Source of the DNA: Bubalus kerabau
Taxonomy: Eukaryota; Chordata; Mammalia; Artiodactyla; Bovidae
Assembly: GCF_029407905.1 (NCBI RefSeq)
Contig: NC_073625.1
Span: 173,186,240-173,250,239, forward strand
DNA length: 64,000 nt
Direction: 5' to 3'
The notes beneath the pieces are model-generated. The model saw nothing but the letters and a program-made list of their open reading frames with translations. It was not told where the DNA came from and ran no database searches. Below, piece after piece: positions 42,866 through 54,426 of the stretch. A program made the position numbers and the translations under genes. How positions within the stretch are numbered: position 1 is the stretch's first letter; each line of letters opens with the position of its first letter.

Positions 42866-44653
42866 CAGTTCAGTTCAGTCGCTCAGTCTTGTCTGACTCT
42901 TTGCCACCACCCCATGAATCACAGCACGCCAGGCCTCCCTGTCCATCACCAACTCCTGGAGTTCACTCAAACTCGTGGCCATTGAGTCAGTGATGCCATC
43001 CAGCCATCTCATCCTCTGTCATCCCCTTCTCTTGCCCCCAATCCCTCCCAGCATCAGAGTCTTTTCCAATGAGTCAGCTCTTCGCATGAGGTGGCCAAAG
43101 TACTGGAGTTTCAGCTTCAGCATCAGTCCTTCGAAAGAACACCCAGGACTGATCTCCTTTAGAATGGCCTGGTTGGATCTCCTTGCAGTCCAAGGGACTC
43201 TCAAGAGTCTTCTCCAATGCCACAGTTCAAAAGCATCAATTCTTCGGCACTCAGCTTTCTTCACAGTCCAGCTCTCACATCCATACATGACCACTGGAAA
43301 AACTATAGCCTTGACTAGATGGACCTTTGTTGGCAAAGTAATGTCTCTGCTTTTGAATATGCCATCTAGGTGGTCATAACTTTCCTTCAAAGGAGTAAGC
43401 GTCTTTTAATTTCCTGGCTGCAATCACCATCTGCAGTGATTTTGGAGCCCCCAAAAATAGTCTGACACTATTTCCACTGTTTCCCCATCTATTTCCCATG
43501 AAGTGATGGGACCAGATGCCATGATCTTTGTTTTCTGAATGTTGAGCTTTAAGCCAACTTTTTCACTCTCCTCTTTCACTTTCATCAAGAGGCTCTTTAG
43601 TTCTTCACTTTCTGCCATAAGGGTGGTATCATCTGCATATCTGAGGTTATTGATATTTCTCCTGGCAATCTTGATTCCAGCTTGTGCGTCTTCCAGCCCA
43701 GAGTTTCTCATGATGTACTCTGCATGTAAGTTAAATAAACAGGGTGACAATATACAGCCTTGATGTACTCCTTTTCCTATTTGGAACCAGTCTGTTGTTC
43801 CATGTCCAGTTCTAACTGTTGCTTCCTGACCTGCATATAGGTTTCTCAAAAGGCAGGTCAGGTGGTCTGGTATTCCCATCTCTTTCAGAATTTTCCGCAG
43901 TTTATTGTGATCCACACAGTCAAAGGCTTTGGCATAGTCCATAAAGAAGAAGTAGATGTTTTTTCTGGAACTCTCTTGCTTTTTCCATGATCCAGCGGAT
44001 GTTGGCAATGTGATCTCTGGTTCCTCTGCCTTTTCTAAAACCAGCTTGAACATCTGGAAGTTCACGGTTCACATATTGCTGAAGCCTGGCTTGGAGAATC
44101 TTGAGCATTACTTTACTAGCATGTGAGATGAGTGCAATTGTGCAGTAGTTTGAGCATTCTTTGCATTGCCTTTCTTTGGGATTGGAATGAAAACTGACCT
44201 TTTCCAGTCCTGTGGCCACTGCTGAGTTTTCCAAATTTGCTGGCATATTGAGTGTAGCACTTTCACAGCATCATCTTTCAGGATTTGAAAGAGCTCAACT
44301 GGAATTCCATCAACTCCACTAGCTTTGTTTGTAGTGATGCTTTCTAAGACCCACTTGACTTCACATTCCAGGATGTCTGGTGATTACCTTGGTCGTGATG
44401 ATCTTTTTTGTACAGTTCTGTGTATTCTTGCCACCTCTTCTTAATATCTTCTGCTTCTGTTAGGTCCATACCATTTCTGTCCTTTATCGAGCCCATCTTT
44501 GCATGAAATGTTCCCTTGGTATCTCTAATTTTCTTGAAGAGATCTCTAGTCTTTCCCACTCTGTTGTTTTCCTCTATGTCTTTGCATTGATCGTTGAGGA
44601 AGGCTTTCTTATCTCTTGCTATTCTTTGGAACTCTGCATTCAGATGCTTATAT
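42866..44653 (-). mobile_element. BovB LINE, 1.8-kb 3' part with reverse-transcriptase region
   Basis: It starts with inverted TTCAG units and runs antisense through ORF2 up to sequence upstream of the reverse-transcriptase core. Recognisable: AFDCVDHNKL, GVHQGCILSPCLFNLHAEY, the catalytic YADD box (near 43633-43644), and EEVKEESEKV-like coil words. Several frameshifts split it into frames of 123, 213, 108 and 71 codons. The endonuclease domain is absent. It serves as the undisrupted comparison for the other copies in this window. Confidence 0.94.
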
Positions 44654-44894
44654 CAAATTGCAAACACTCAAAAGCGTCAGGGAACACATGCAAACTAACT
44701 TCTAGTAAGTACTAATTGAATTCAACCTGTTTAGGAACCACAGTTTCTCAAAGTGGGGAAACAGGGCAGAGCAGTTGAATAGACTTGGAACTTTCAAGTG
44801 CTAAATAAGTGGCCATAAAACATATAAACAAGGATAAAGTTTATTTAGTCTGGATACATGAGTGCAATTGGGCTTTACATCAATATCTCTTTTT

Positions 44895-45235
44895 AAAAAA
44901 AGTTTCCTTGATCTTATGGTAACTTTAGCATTCTGATAGTGCTGAACTATTTCCCAAAGCAGTTGTAGCATTTTACAATCCTACCAGCAATGTATGAGGG
45001 TTCTGATCTCTCCATATCCTTCTCAACACTTGTTATTGTTCATTTTATTTTATTACCACCACGCTAGTGAAAGTGAAATGGTATTTCACTGCGGTTTCGA
45101 TTTGAATTTCCCCAGTGACTGCTGCTGGTGAGCATCTTCTCATATACTAATTGACTATTTGTGAATCTTCCTTGAAGAAAGGTCTATTCAGATCCTTTGA
45201 CCATTTTAAAACTGGGTTATCTTTTCATTATAAGA
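44895..45235 (-). mobile_element. L1 remnant
   Basis: Antisense L1: CAATCCTACCAGCAATGTATG, CTTCTCAACACTTGTTATTG, GAAATGGTATTTCACTGC and AGGTCTATTCAGATCC. Confidence 0.78.
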
Positions 45236-46550
45236 GTATACTTGAAAGCAGAAACACTTTGTCTTGCGTGTCCTAAAATTCAAATTTTCAGTAAGTAAGA
45301 AATCTGTATAGTTCTTAAAACTATGGTATATTGTGCACATATAATTTGGGTGTATAGACACAAGTGTTCTTCTACCTTTTTTGCCAGTTTCCTTCATTTA
45401 TAAGTATTACTACCTACAATTTCATACTGTATCTTAAAGGCACTTTAATATTAGCTCTAACGATTATTAAGCCAGATATAAAGCAGTTGCTGCTGTTCTG
45501 TGGTTTTAGCCACAACACAAGAGCCTGGATTGAGATTTGGTTTTTATTGCATTTAGTGCTTAAATTCACACCACACACTTCCTGTCTGACCCCCGCTTCT
45601 TGCCCCTCAGCCTCCCAGTCCCCTATTTGCACCCCCTGCCCCCTCCCCCCTATTCTCCCCTTGCTCCTTCCAGAAGAAGACCTGCTGTTTTCTTAGCAGC
45701 TCAGGCATTCTAGCCATCCAGCAGGGTCTGCAAAAGGCTCTTACTCCATAAGTCACCAGGACTTTATTTTAGCTCATTGTCAGTGAAAAGACTGCAGGCC
45801 ATTAGGCGGGCTATGTGGTTTTGATCTCTTCATGACCTCGTTTCCAGACTAGGGTAGACTTTCTGGTTGGTGCAGAAGCGTGTGCCTCCAGCGTGCTGAG
45901 GGACAGGATGGCCCTTGAGGAGGGTTGTGAGAACTGTCGTGTGGGTTGGCCTTTCAGAGCCATTGTGAAAGGAAGCTGTGTCCTGTCAAGAGCTGTGTTC
46001 TAACAGAAGGTTTCCATACATACTAATTAATAATACTTGGTGCAGGATTCTGGCTTTAACTTCATGTACCAACTTGTTCTTCTTGTATCCATTTAAAATC
46101 TGCTGTTCTTAAGAATTTTTCCCCCCCTCACAGCTGCATTAGTTAGCCTGTGAAGAAAAGGTTCAGGTTAAGATGAATGCAGGCAGTTACTTGTTTCCTG
46201 CACGGGAGCCTCTCACTTGATCAGGTAGTGCTGGGAGGGCAGAGCCTCCAGTCCTAGCACGTGGTTTCTTTTCTTTTTTGCACAATAATTACCAGACTAT
46301 TTTGATTAATATAATAAAAGCTCATTTTGGCAGTTTACCTTTTTCTGAGCCTATGCTTGGTCTCATCTTACAACATAAGTCAAATAACTTTTTCTCAAGA
46401 AATTCATTTCTGATATTTCTACCACCTGTGTTGTAAACTCACCTTTGAAATACACGATGCTCATTCATTAACATTTAGATTTTATTTGTCCCAGTCACTG
46501 CCTTCTCTGAGCTAACCGTCTAGATAAGGAGACAAGGGTTAAATAAGTTA

Positions 46551-46876
46551 CCGGGCCTCCCTGGTGGCCCAGTGGTAAAGAATCCGCCTGCCAATGCAGG
46601 AGACACGGGTTCCATCCCTGATCCGGAAAAATCCCACAAGCCAGGGAGCAACTAAGCCCATGTGCCACAACTCCTGAGCCTGTGCTCCAGAGCCCAGGAA
46701 CCACAACTGCCAAAGCCCGCGTGCCCTAGAGCCTGTGCTCTGCAGCAAGAGAAGCCACAACAGTGAGAAGCCTGCGCACAGCAATTACAGAGCAGCCCCC
46801 ACTTGCCACAAGTAGAAAAAAGCCTGTGCAGCAGCAAAGACCCGGCACAGCCATAAATAAATAATAATAAAGTTAA
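46551..46876 (+). mobile_element. Long tRNA-derived SINE (CHR-2 type)
   Basis: CCGGGCCTCCCTGGTGGCCC head, GGGTTCCATCCCTGATCCGG, then the long body with GCAACTAAGCCCATGTGCC and AGCAGCAAAGACCCGGC, A-rich tail. The flanks GTTAAATAAG and GTTAAAATAAG resemble a target-site duplication. Confidence 0.85.
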
Positions 46877-47574
46877 AATAAGAAGTAGTCAGGGTTGTGA
46901 TGGGGGAAATACGGTAAATGCATAGAAAACAGGACTACAAGGATACATCTCCAAAATATTTGATGCAGACTGAAACAGCAATGCCCTCATGAAAAATGTG
47001 ACTGTGCATAGCCTTTTAAAATAAGGTTTAGTTCAAGTTTTAAAGCCAAGGATACCAGGAAAAAGAATAAATCTTGGTCAGTAATAGCACTGAGTTCCCA
47101 GGGGGCACTTGAAAACATGGCAGTGGGTGTGGGGGTTGAGCAAGAATGTGTCTGTGCCTCTGACATAGGATGTTCTGACTTAACTGCTTATCCACTCCTG
47201 CTCTGGTTGTTAACACCCCAGTCAGAGGCTTTTGTGGTGCATCCAGCAGGTGTCCAACAGTAGTACAACCATCAATATATTCAGTGGGATGCCCTCTCAA
47301 GGGCTTCTGGAAGAAAAAAAGAATGAAGAGTCTGGGATTGGTCGAATTTGAATTCTTTCCAGCTGTAGTCTGTCTCCCTGTATCCTCCCCCTTGCCCCAG
47401 TCTTATGTTCTAGAAATTTCCTTTTTCCAAGCTGAAGAAACCTGGGTTCTCCCCAGGGCAGGAGACTGTAACAGAATGGGCTGCTTGCCTCATTCGTCCG
47501 TGCTCTCTTCAGACCATAGCAAAAGCAGCCACAGGACTTACCAGACCTCCATCTGTTTTTGTTTTTTCCTATAG

Positions 47575-47680
47575 ACATCTCCACAGGACCATCTTGGTTA
47601 AATCAGGGACTGCTTTTGAACTCTACCCAATCCGTTTCAAATTTAGACCTGACCACCGGTGCCACCTTGTCCCAATCAAG
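47575..47680 (+). CDS. TFDP2: TFDP2 coding exon: C-terminal linker
   Basis: A 106-base exon between acceptor CCTATAG and donor AAGGTATGT. It encodes DISTGPSWLNQGLLL, NSTQSVSNLDLTTGATLSQS. This Ser/Thr-rich part is specific to DP-2 and follows the folded E2F-binding region. The last two bases are completed at 47885. Confidence 0.96.
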
Positions 47681-47884
47681 GTATGTACTTTCTCAGGGTT
47701 AGAAAGGTTAGCCGCCAAGCCTGCTCCTCACTGGAGGGGTGCTGCTATCGGCTGGGTCTCCTGCAGATCCCGGCAGAGCTCGCCTTTGGCCCTCCCTTTC
47801 CTGGGCTCTCATCCTTTGTGTTTTCCAAAGCTTAAAGCCTGCACACCACATTAACGAGCCTGTGTGTTTCCAATTGTTTGCTAG
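47681..47884 (+). other. Short last TFDP2 intron (204 bp)
   Basis: GTATGT donor and TTTGCTAG acceptor. No repeat is visible; read-through frames across it are not supported. Confidence 0.93.
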
Positions 47885-48068
47885 TGTAAACCAAGGGTTG
47901 TGCCTGGATGCTGAAGTGGCCTTAGCAACGGGGCAGCTCCTTGCCCCAAACAGTCACCAGTCCAGCAGTGCGGCCTCCCACTGCTCTGAGTCCCGAGGCG
48001 AAACGCCCTGTTCATTCAACGATGAAGACGAGGAAGAGGACGAGGAGGACTCATCCTCCCCAGAATAA
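47885..48068 (+). CDS. TFDP2: TFDP2 terminal coding exon with acidic tail
   Basis: A 184-base coding part of the last exon, from acceptor TGCTAG to the TAA at 48066-48068. It encodes SVNQGLCLDAEVALATGQLL, APNSHQSSSAASHCSES and a tail of Asp/Glu repeats (NDEDEEEDEEDSSSPE). The acidic tail is typical of DP proteins. The stop codon TAA is part of an AATAAA hexamer (48064-48069). Confidence 0.97.
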
Positions 48069-48069
48069 A
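48064..48069 (+). terminator. AATAAA overlapping the TFDP2 stop codon
   Basis: The last Glu codon GAA, TAA and the next A form AATAAA. A GT/T-rich stretch (GTGTGTTTTTAGTGTGGG, then CTTGTTTTTG) follows at about 48107-48137, so a very short 3' UTR form is possible. Whether it is used is unknown. Confidence 0.45.
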
Positions 48070-51000
48070 GACAGGCGCAAACCCGCGTTTTGCTGTCTGA
48101 TGCTCATGTGTGTTTTTAGTGTGGGCTCTTGTTTTTGAAACGATTGCTTCAGTCTTTGCCTTTGTTTGCACTGTGTGTTCAGTGAAGACTAGGGAAACAC
48201 AATAAGCAAATTACCCGAAGGCTGAGATGGTTGAGATGAAAGCTAACGTAGTGTGAATGAAAACTCTGACCAGCAGAGCAGTAGATCACATGGCAAACAA
48301 AGCCTGTTCTCTGAGGAGCGGGCAGCGTGAGCGCCACACTCTTCCCTTCCGCGAGGCGGGGCCGCTGTGGCCCCCGCGTCCACCTGCCCCCTTAGAACTG
48401 AGATGGCTACATGAACAGCCCCTGATGGCCTGGGTCCCCGTCCCGTTCCCTGGCCTGGGCTGCCCTTTCCCGAGGCTGACCAACCACAAGAGGTTCCCGG
48501 TGGGAGGAGCTGTGCAGTGAGTGAGGGAGACCACGGGGCCCCAGGAGCACAGACGGAACCGCTGAACTAGTTGAAAGTCTAGTCGAGGTGCTTTATGCAT
48601 CAGCTGCCTTAGACGGCTTCTAGAAAGGAGCGAGCGCTAATTCTGAAGTACTTAAGTGACATTTAGAATAATTTATAGTCCAACTGAAATTATCACTTTT
48701 AGCCAATGCATTGGTGCATAGAATTTTCTAGGGCTACTTCTGGAAGCCAAAATAGAATAGCATTTTCACGTGCATTAAATACTTTGCCAGCACTGCCTTT
48801 TGCCAGCATCCTAAACCTGGAGTGTTACAGAGCAGGAAATTGTCTCTGTGGTTTTAATCAGAGCTATGCGTTTCCTACAGCTTTTTCACTTAGCACAAAA
48901 CAAAGAAACATGTCCTTGTGACCGAACTGCTTGCTTACTGTTCCCTGCAAATAATTGTATGATTCCACCCAGTGTGCAGTTTGTGAAAGTGAACTGCCAT
49001 TACTTTGTCTGAAAAGGAGTTCAAGAATACGAACAAGCAGTGTTTTCCTGTACATGTCACCTTCTCTACATTCTCATGAATCAAAACGACCATACTGGGT
49101 TGATTCCTGGGTAAAACACATTTCAAACTAACCTGATAGTTTCACAGAAACACCAGAAAATGGTGAGCACCCCAGGCGACTGGGCGCGCAATGGAGCAGG
49201 ACGTAGACTGTCAGGACAGAGCCAAAGACGCCACTGGGAGCCGCACATGCTGGGTTCAGTTACCGCCCCTCTGAATACGGGTGTGGAGACAGCTGCCACC
49301 ATGGCCAGACCCCAGCTTCAGTGCACATTAAGGCCTTGGAAAGGAGCAAGTGATAATGGAAAATTAACGCTAGTCCTTTGACTTGACTTGTTTGTATTTG
49401 CCCTTAAATTATGCATCCGATGTCTGTGAGCTCAGCCCACCAATTCTTTTCTAAATCCCGCCCGGGGAGTGTGCAGGCCAATGCCTGCAGTGACCAGAGG
49501 GGCAGGGCCTCACTGACCCAAACAGCTAGTACAGAAGAATATAGAGCGTTAAGTTCCTTTGAGACAAAACTCATTCTGTCAGGAATAAGCCATAGTGCAG
49601 AGTGTTGAGGCAGAGGTGGAGACAGGTGCAGGAGGACTCTGGCGCATCCTGAGGCCGGGCATGGAGGAGGTGGGTGGCCAGGGGCCTCCAGGGGGCCTTC
49701 CGACTGGGAAGGTCATCAGCTGCACAGTCGGGTAGAACCAGGTCTCCAGGCTGCCTCCACCTGTACCTACCCCAACCTTTCTCATCCCCGTGCTTGAAAG
49801 GGGCCCTGGAGAGCCCCGGGGCCACAACTAGCTTTTCAGACTTGGAAATACTGTGCCACAGGCCCCAGACCTGCCCATCCGCATTCAGGACAGGGGCAGT
49901 GATGCCGAGCGCACCTCAGCCTCACCAGAGTGCGTGGGGAACTGCTCCTTTCTCTGTTCTCTCTGCTACAGATAAAACACGGCTTCAGGAGAACAAGCAG
50001 CCAGAGACTCTTAGCATTCATTCCCAGTGCCCCGTCACTGGCCACTGTGTGGGGTTCAGTGGAACTGGCCTCCGTTCCTCAGTGGTGGCCCTGGGTCCCT
50101 GGTGAGGATGCCCAGTGGGGTCACACTGGGGTCACAGGACACGGCACAGGTGGAAGGCTTGACCTGAGCAGAAACCCAGATGGAGATAGTTGGGGAAGTC
50201 CTATCATTCTTCTGCTGCTTCCCCATAGGTTTATCTGGTTCTAAAGTCCAGACAGAATTTCACGAGAAATCAAACAGAAAAGGATGCTAGGAAATTGTGG
50301 TTAGAACAGCCAAGCTTCGTTATAGAGTAGTACTTGGGACTGTTTGTACACATGTGCACACACACATGGACACTCCTCCCAGGGGATGCGGTCACACTCC
50401 GCTCTGGGAGGAGTTCAGGAGGCCTTGTTCCTGTGGGGCCCAGTGTAGTTGGCAACCTCTGCCGCCCACAGTGCCACCCAGCCAGTGGACTCGTGATCTG
50501 TTCCGTATTCACGCAGGGGCACCCAGCGTGCTGTATCTGGCCCTGCTGTGGGAGGGTCCACAGCGCCCAGGCACCTGCCACTCCTCCTTCCCTCACCACT
50601 GTGCACATCACCTGTGATGACGGGATGATGGAAGCAGCTCCAGCAGGCTTTGACTTAAACTGTGCCTTATGATCATGGAGGACCTCGGGAAGGGGCAGGA
50701 AGGGAGGTGCTAAGATGGTGATCCTTGCCTCCCAGCCATGCCCACCACCCTGCAAAAAACATGACAAATGTTGACCCACGTCTCAGAGGAGGGGTGGGGA
50801 GAAAACTATGCAGTGGCTGCCATCTCAGCAGGAGAAAGAGGATAACCCTCCCTGCTGGCAGAATTGGCAGTGGCCGCCATTCTCTGCCCTACTTGAAGAA
50901 TGATGCCTGGGTGAACCCCAAACAGGAGCCACTGCAGGTAACTCAGAGACAGTCCACAAGGGAGTGGCTCGCTTTAGCCATGCAGACGTCACAAACTCGG

Positions 51001-53572
51001 CTGTTACAGAGATAGCAGAGTTCGGGTGTAACTTGGGCCCTGGGATGGTCAGAGAGCAGAGTCAGGATGGATGTCCGTGGGGCAGGGTCAGCAAACAAAG
51101 CGAACCGCCTCAGCAGTTTCTACCAGAACCACATACAGAGGGAGAAGCCTAGTTAGCTTCATGGGCAAGTTGCTTCAAGCGCCAGCCCCCTCCCTGTGGG
51201 CACATCTGTGAGGTAGCCTTCAAGGCTGTGCTCTCATGGGGTCCCTGAGGGGTGAAGGCTGGACAGTGAGTGAAGATTGAATCCTTCAGTAAGTGAGTGA
51301 GTGAGAGCAGAAGACGTTCAGATTGATTTGTGCTGTGGAGAAGACAACAGGGTTGTGGCCGGGAGGACAGGCTGCTGTGGCTGGCAGTATCCGGGGGAAG
51401 GGGGGGAGCCAAAAAGGTGACGTTTGTTCTGCATCGGACCACTGAAAGATGTCTCTTCCAGGCCACTCTACCCCACAATTGTGCACTTGGAATCTCTGCT
51501 AAATTCCAAAGGCCGTACTGTTCCCAGCTTGCAGTATATGTTTTGGAGTCTGTTAGGGAATTTTTAAAAGAAAACCAAACTTAGCTACCAGCAGTAGCCA
51601 TAAAACTAAGAACATTCTAACCCATGAAGTTCTCATTATGAGCTGTTACCTTCCAGTTGAACCTACACAAGAGAAAAGTGATTATAAATGGAGGACTTTT
51701 CTAGGTGTTTTCTTCTAGTTTTACAACCTGTTAGATACTTTATATTAGATATATAAAAGAATCTTTTATCTTGTGTATGACTGGCTTTAGTGGAGCTAAA
51801 GACTACCTGAGGGCCATTTTCCCAAATAGGTTCCCCATTTCCAGGCACCCGAAGCAGTAGCCCCCCAGCACTGACCGTGTGTGCCAGGGCCCCGCTCCTT
51901 GGCGCCGGAGCGGCCCTCAGATGCGCCTCCCCACCCTCTGACCCACAGTCCATGCAGCACTCAGGCCATTTGCTTAACTTCAGTTGAGCCAAACACTACC
52001 ACCTAAAAGGAAAAAGTGACGTTACGATTTTAACCTTTTTCTTAAAAATTTCAGGCTAAATGCCCGTATAAATTACAGCATTTCTCAGGAACCAGCCAAG
52101 ATCTCTCAGAAAAGACAACCTTTAGGATCCCGTTGTCCCATGTACTTCTACACTCCCGTTAAGCCCTGGGAATCCCTGACAAGTACAGAAGCTTCAGTGG
52201 CAGCAGGTATCCACCGACTGTGCTGTTGAGACAGGAGAAAGCTTGTTCACTTAAGAAATATTTCTGTGCAGCTGCTCTTTCAGACAAAATCTTGCACCAT
52301 TCTTTTGAGGCCTTGGCTTTACACAAAGGCCCATGAGTTCCATGCTGTCTTGACCCCTTGCTTTTCCAGCAGACTTAACTTCGGTCCTTCCTGCTTGTAG
52401 CCACCTTAGAAGCCAGTGTAGCAGAAACGAAGGGGCAAGATCGCCCCTTCTCCACCAAGGGCCTCAGAGTGGGGGAGAATGTCTCCTCCACCCACCCACT
52501 CAGGCATGTGAAACAAGCCCAAAGCTGACTGGCCCAACACCCCCCAGCCTGTGTGGCCTCCAGGGCCCGCACTGCACCCAGAATCTCCCTCCTGGGCTAC
52601 GTTGCCTCCTACACACTCAGCCCTCACCACAGTCCTCACGGAAGGCCTTTGGGTTAGCATCAGCCCTCTGTCACACCAAGTGCTAAACAGCTAAGGAGCA
52701 GGAGTGGGACTTTGCTCATGAGGGCTCAGGGTGAGGCTGTGGCGTCATCTCTGGGCCTTTCTCGGCTTGGAAGACCCAGATTGAGACAGCCAAAACTCAG
52801 AAGAAACCCATTCCTCCCTGGACAGAGGCCCTCACGCAAATTGGAGGTCACCTGGCCTTTCTGTTCCATGTTAGCTTGTTTCTCTCCATGTCTATCCCAG
52901 TATAACAAGGAAATGTCACCAGATCATGTTTGAGTTTTGAAACCCATTGATTTGTCGCTTCAAACTTACTGTTTTGTCACTTGTCTTGTGTCACCTTCAA
53001 CATGCTGGGCACTGTCTAATTAAACAAATGGCCTGGTGGTTCTGCTTGTTCACAACTGGGTCACAGATTTCTGTTATGCTACGAGTCTGTGGGAACCCAG
53101 ATTCTTTTCTGCTAGCAGATTTCTCTGAGTACATTGCAGTTCTGTTCTTCCCAGTAGAGTCATGGTGGCTTCAACCGTTCAGTGTCCCCAAAAGGGGAAC
53201 CACCAGCCGAGCCGCAGCTCAGAGGGGACCATGGTTCACGACTGTGGTTCCTCGAGGTGGCTGTCTGCCCATCCCCTCCCTGACTGTTAGCCAAAATAGA
53301 AAGGCCACGAGCCCAAATCTCCAGCCAGTTCACCTTTTCATTTGGCAGTGTTGTACTCTGATCATGTGCTGTTAGGTTTTATGTCCAGAAAATATAGTTC
53401 TGCTTCTCTTTGCATGAAGGAGTCATCATGGTGCCATAGGCTTTAAGCATTTAAACAAGAGAAATAAGGGGAAAATGCAAACACCACATCTGACCTGCCT
53501 AATGTAGACTTTATTAGATTGAAGTACCTAACCTAATATGATGTATTATTTTGTAGCATCTCAGACTTTGTA

Positions 53573-53578
53573 AATAAA
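53573..53578 (+). terminator. AATAAA poly(A) signal, proximal of the distal cluster
   Basis: In GTAAATAAATACC, followed by T-rich sequence. First of three canonical hexamers within 440 bases at the inferred 3' end. Confidence 0.6.
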
Positions 53579-53799
53579 TACCATTATTTTTATATGGAAA
53601 TTTTATAGAAGAGCTATTTCTGTATACTTAATTATTCCTGGGTTTTCTGAAATTGCTTCCAATAGGTAATGGACAAGTCCTAATCTGTGCTTCTGTAAGG
53701 ATGGTTCAAGGACCACCCACACATGGGGGTGAACTGATGGGAAGGGTTTTAAAATTTTGCCTGCCTAAGGCCCACCCCAGATGCTCACTCAAAAGCTCT

Positions 53800-53819
53800 G
53801 GGGGAGGGGAGGGGAGGGG
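53800..53819 (+). promoter_or_regulatory. G-quadruplex motif in the 3' UTR
   Basis: Four G runs of four or five bases separated by single A: GGGGGAGGGGAGGGGAGGGG. On the sense strand of the transcript this can fold into an RNA G-quadruplex. It lies between poly(A) signals. Confidence 0.75.
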
Positions 53820-53843
53820 CAGAGCCTGGGAAGCTGTAATTTT

Positions 53844-53849
53844 AATAAA
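53844..53849 (+). terminator. AATAAA poly(A) signal, middle
   Basis: In TTTTAATAAACTC, followed by the G/T-rich GAGTGGTTTTGGTATCC, 25 bases after the G-quadruplex motif. Confidence 0.55.
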
Positions 53850-54006
53850 CTCTTGAGTGGTTTTGGTATCCATTAAAGTGTATCTTTGTCCATCCTAAAA
53901 GAGTCAAAGAAGGAAAGAATAAGCTTTTGAAATGAGTTTAAGTTGTGCTTGAGGAAAAAAATGTATCAGACTGTTCTATGATTTGAATGAGATGTACTAT
54001 AGAGAA

Positions 54007-54012
54007 AATAAA
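54007..54012 (+). terminator. AATAAA poly(A) signal, distal; likely TFDP2 3' end
   Basis: In GAGAAAATAAATAATTT, followed 25-70 bases later by a strong G/T-rich element (GGTTTTGGGG, GGTGGTTGGTGGGTCTTGTGG). SINEs resume soon after. Cleavage is inferred near 54030. Confidence 0.7.
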
Positions 54013-54035
54013 TAATTTAAAATAATGGCAGTCTC

Positions 54036-54426
54036 ATGGTTTTGGGGAAGGGGTGGTTGGTGGGTCTTGTGGTGCATGCCCAGCCCTCGCTGAGTCCCTC
54101 CCCCAGACTTGCCTTCATACGGGAGCTGCCTCACCCAGGGTTACACCGCACGCAGCCAGTGAGGGAGTACAGAAGTCCAGCCGCCTTGGCCCAGCTGGGG
54201 TATCCGAAGGGCCACCCGCACTTCAGAATGCCTCGTGGAATTGGTTGGTTCCTCCGGCAACTGCGTCATGGCTCAGCTCCCCTCTGCCCCACCCTGCCCA
54301 CCTCACTACTCAACAGGTCTGTGTCCCCAGAGCATTCCAATGCACGTCCACCACCTGTCCCACCTAGGATGGACGTGTCAGACATAGGTTTTCTGTGTTG
54401 GAGACCTACGATGTTACATCTTTATA
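54036..54426. other. Intergenic stretch, nothing recognised
   Basis: GC-rich start with the G/T-rich element, then sequence without a recognisable repeat or gene. Two overlapping + strand open frames have no familiar domain. Confidence 0.5.

Larger units (their letters stand above)
42109..47574 (+). other. TFDP2 intron
   Basis: GTATGT donor and CCTATAG acceptor. It holds L1 remnants, a 1.8-kb antisense BovB and a long CHR-type SINE. 42109-42330, 44654-44890, 45236-46538 and 46877-47560 show nothing I recognise. Confidence 0.82.
53680..53880. mobile_element. MER5-like element in the 3' UTR
   Basis: GGCCCACCCCAGATGCTCAC, then the G-rich part, CCTGGGAAGCTGTAATTTTA resemble the inner part of MER5 (hAT-Charlie), and GGATGGTTCAAGGACCACC may be an inverted or end part. 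Diverged, tentative. Confidence 0.45.
1..54035 (+). other. TFDP2: TFDP2 gene, partial (5' end lies outside the window)
   Basis: This span is the part of the TFDP2 transcription unit visible here: nine coding exons, their introns and the 3' UTR. TFDP2 (DP-2; DP-3 in mouse) forms heterodimers with E2F proteins in the nucleus and helps bind E2F promoter sites that control cell-cycle genes. The nine exons translate without interruption across all junctions to 384 residues. They show the DP-family features in order: winged helix with RRRVYD, a Leu/Ile-rich dimerisation coil, the marked-box-like segment with FEYLFNFDNTFEIHDD, and an acidic tail. The protein is DP-2 rather than DP-1, because the N-terminus and the tail ending DEEDSSSPE are those of DP-2. 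The first codon seen is Ile; the initiator Met of the known short form would be the last codon of the preceding exon, which I could not find in positions 1-3609. The 3' boundary is inferred from poly(A) signals. Confidence 0.96.
48069..54035 (+). other. TFDP2 3' UTR, about 6 kb
   Basis: No intron, coding exon or ruminant SINE/LINE is visible between the stop codon and the poly(A) signals. This lack of repeats is in sharp contrast with both flanks and fits a transcribed, selected 3' UTR. GC content is moderate to high in 48300-50700 and falls toward the end. One MER5-like piece lies near 53680-53880. Many small open frames on both strands are judged chance. The UTR assignment is inferred from continuity and from the terminal signals. 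Confidence 0.75.

Noticed and set aside
46495..46837. Overlapping - strand frames rich in Cys, Trp and Leu
   Set aside because: They are read from the long CHR-2 type SINE at 46551-46876.
50270..50779. A 169-codon - strand frame inside the TFDP2 3' UTR
   Set aside because: No recognisable domain, no splice or promoter context, and neighbouring frames of similar length exist on both strands because the region is GC-rich.
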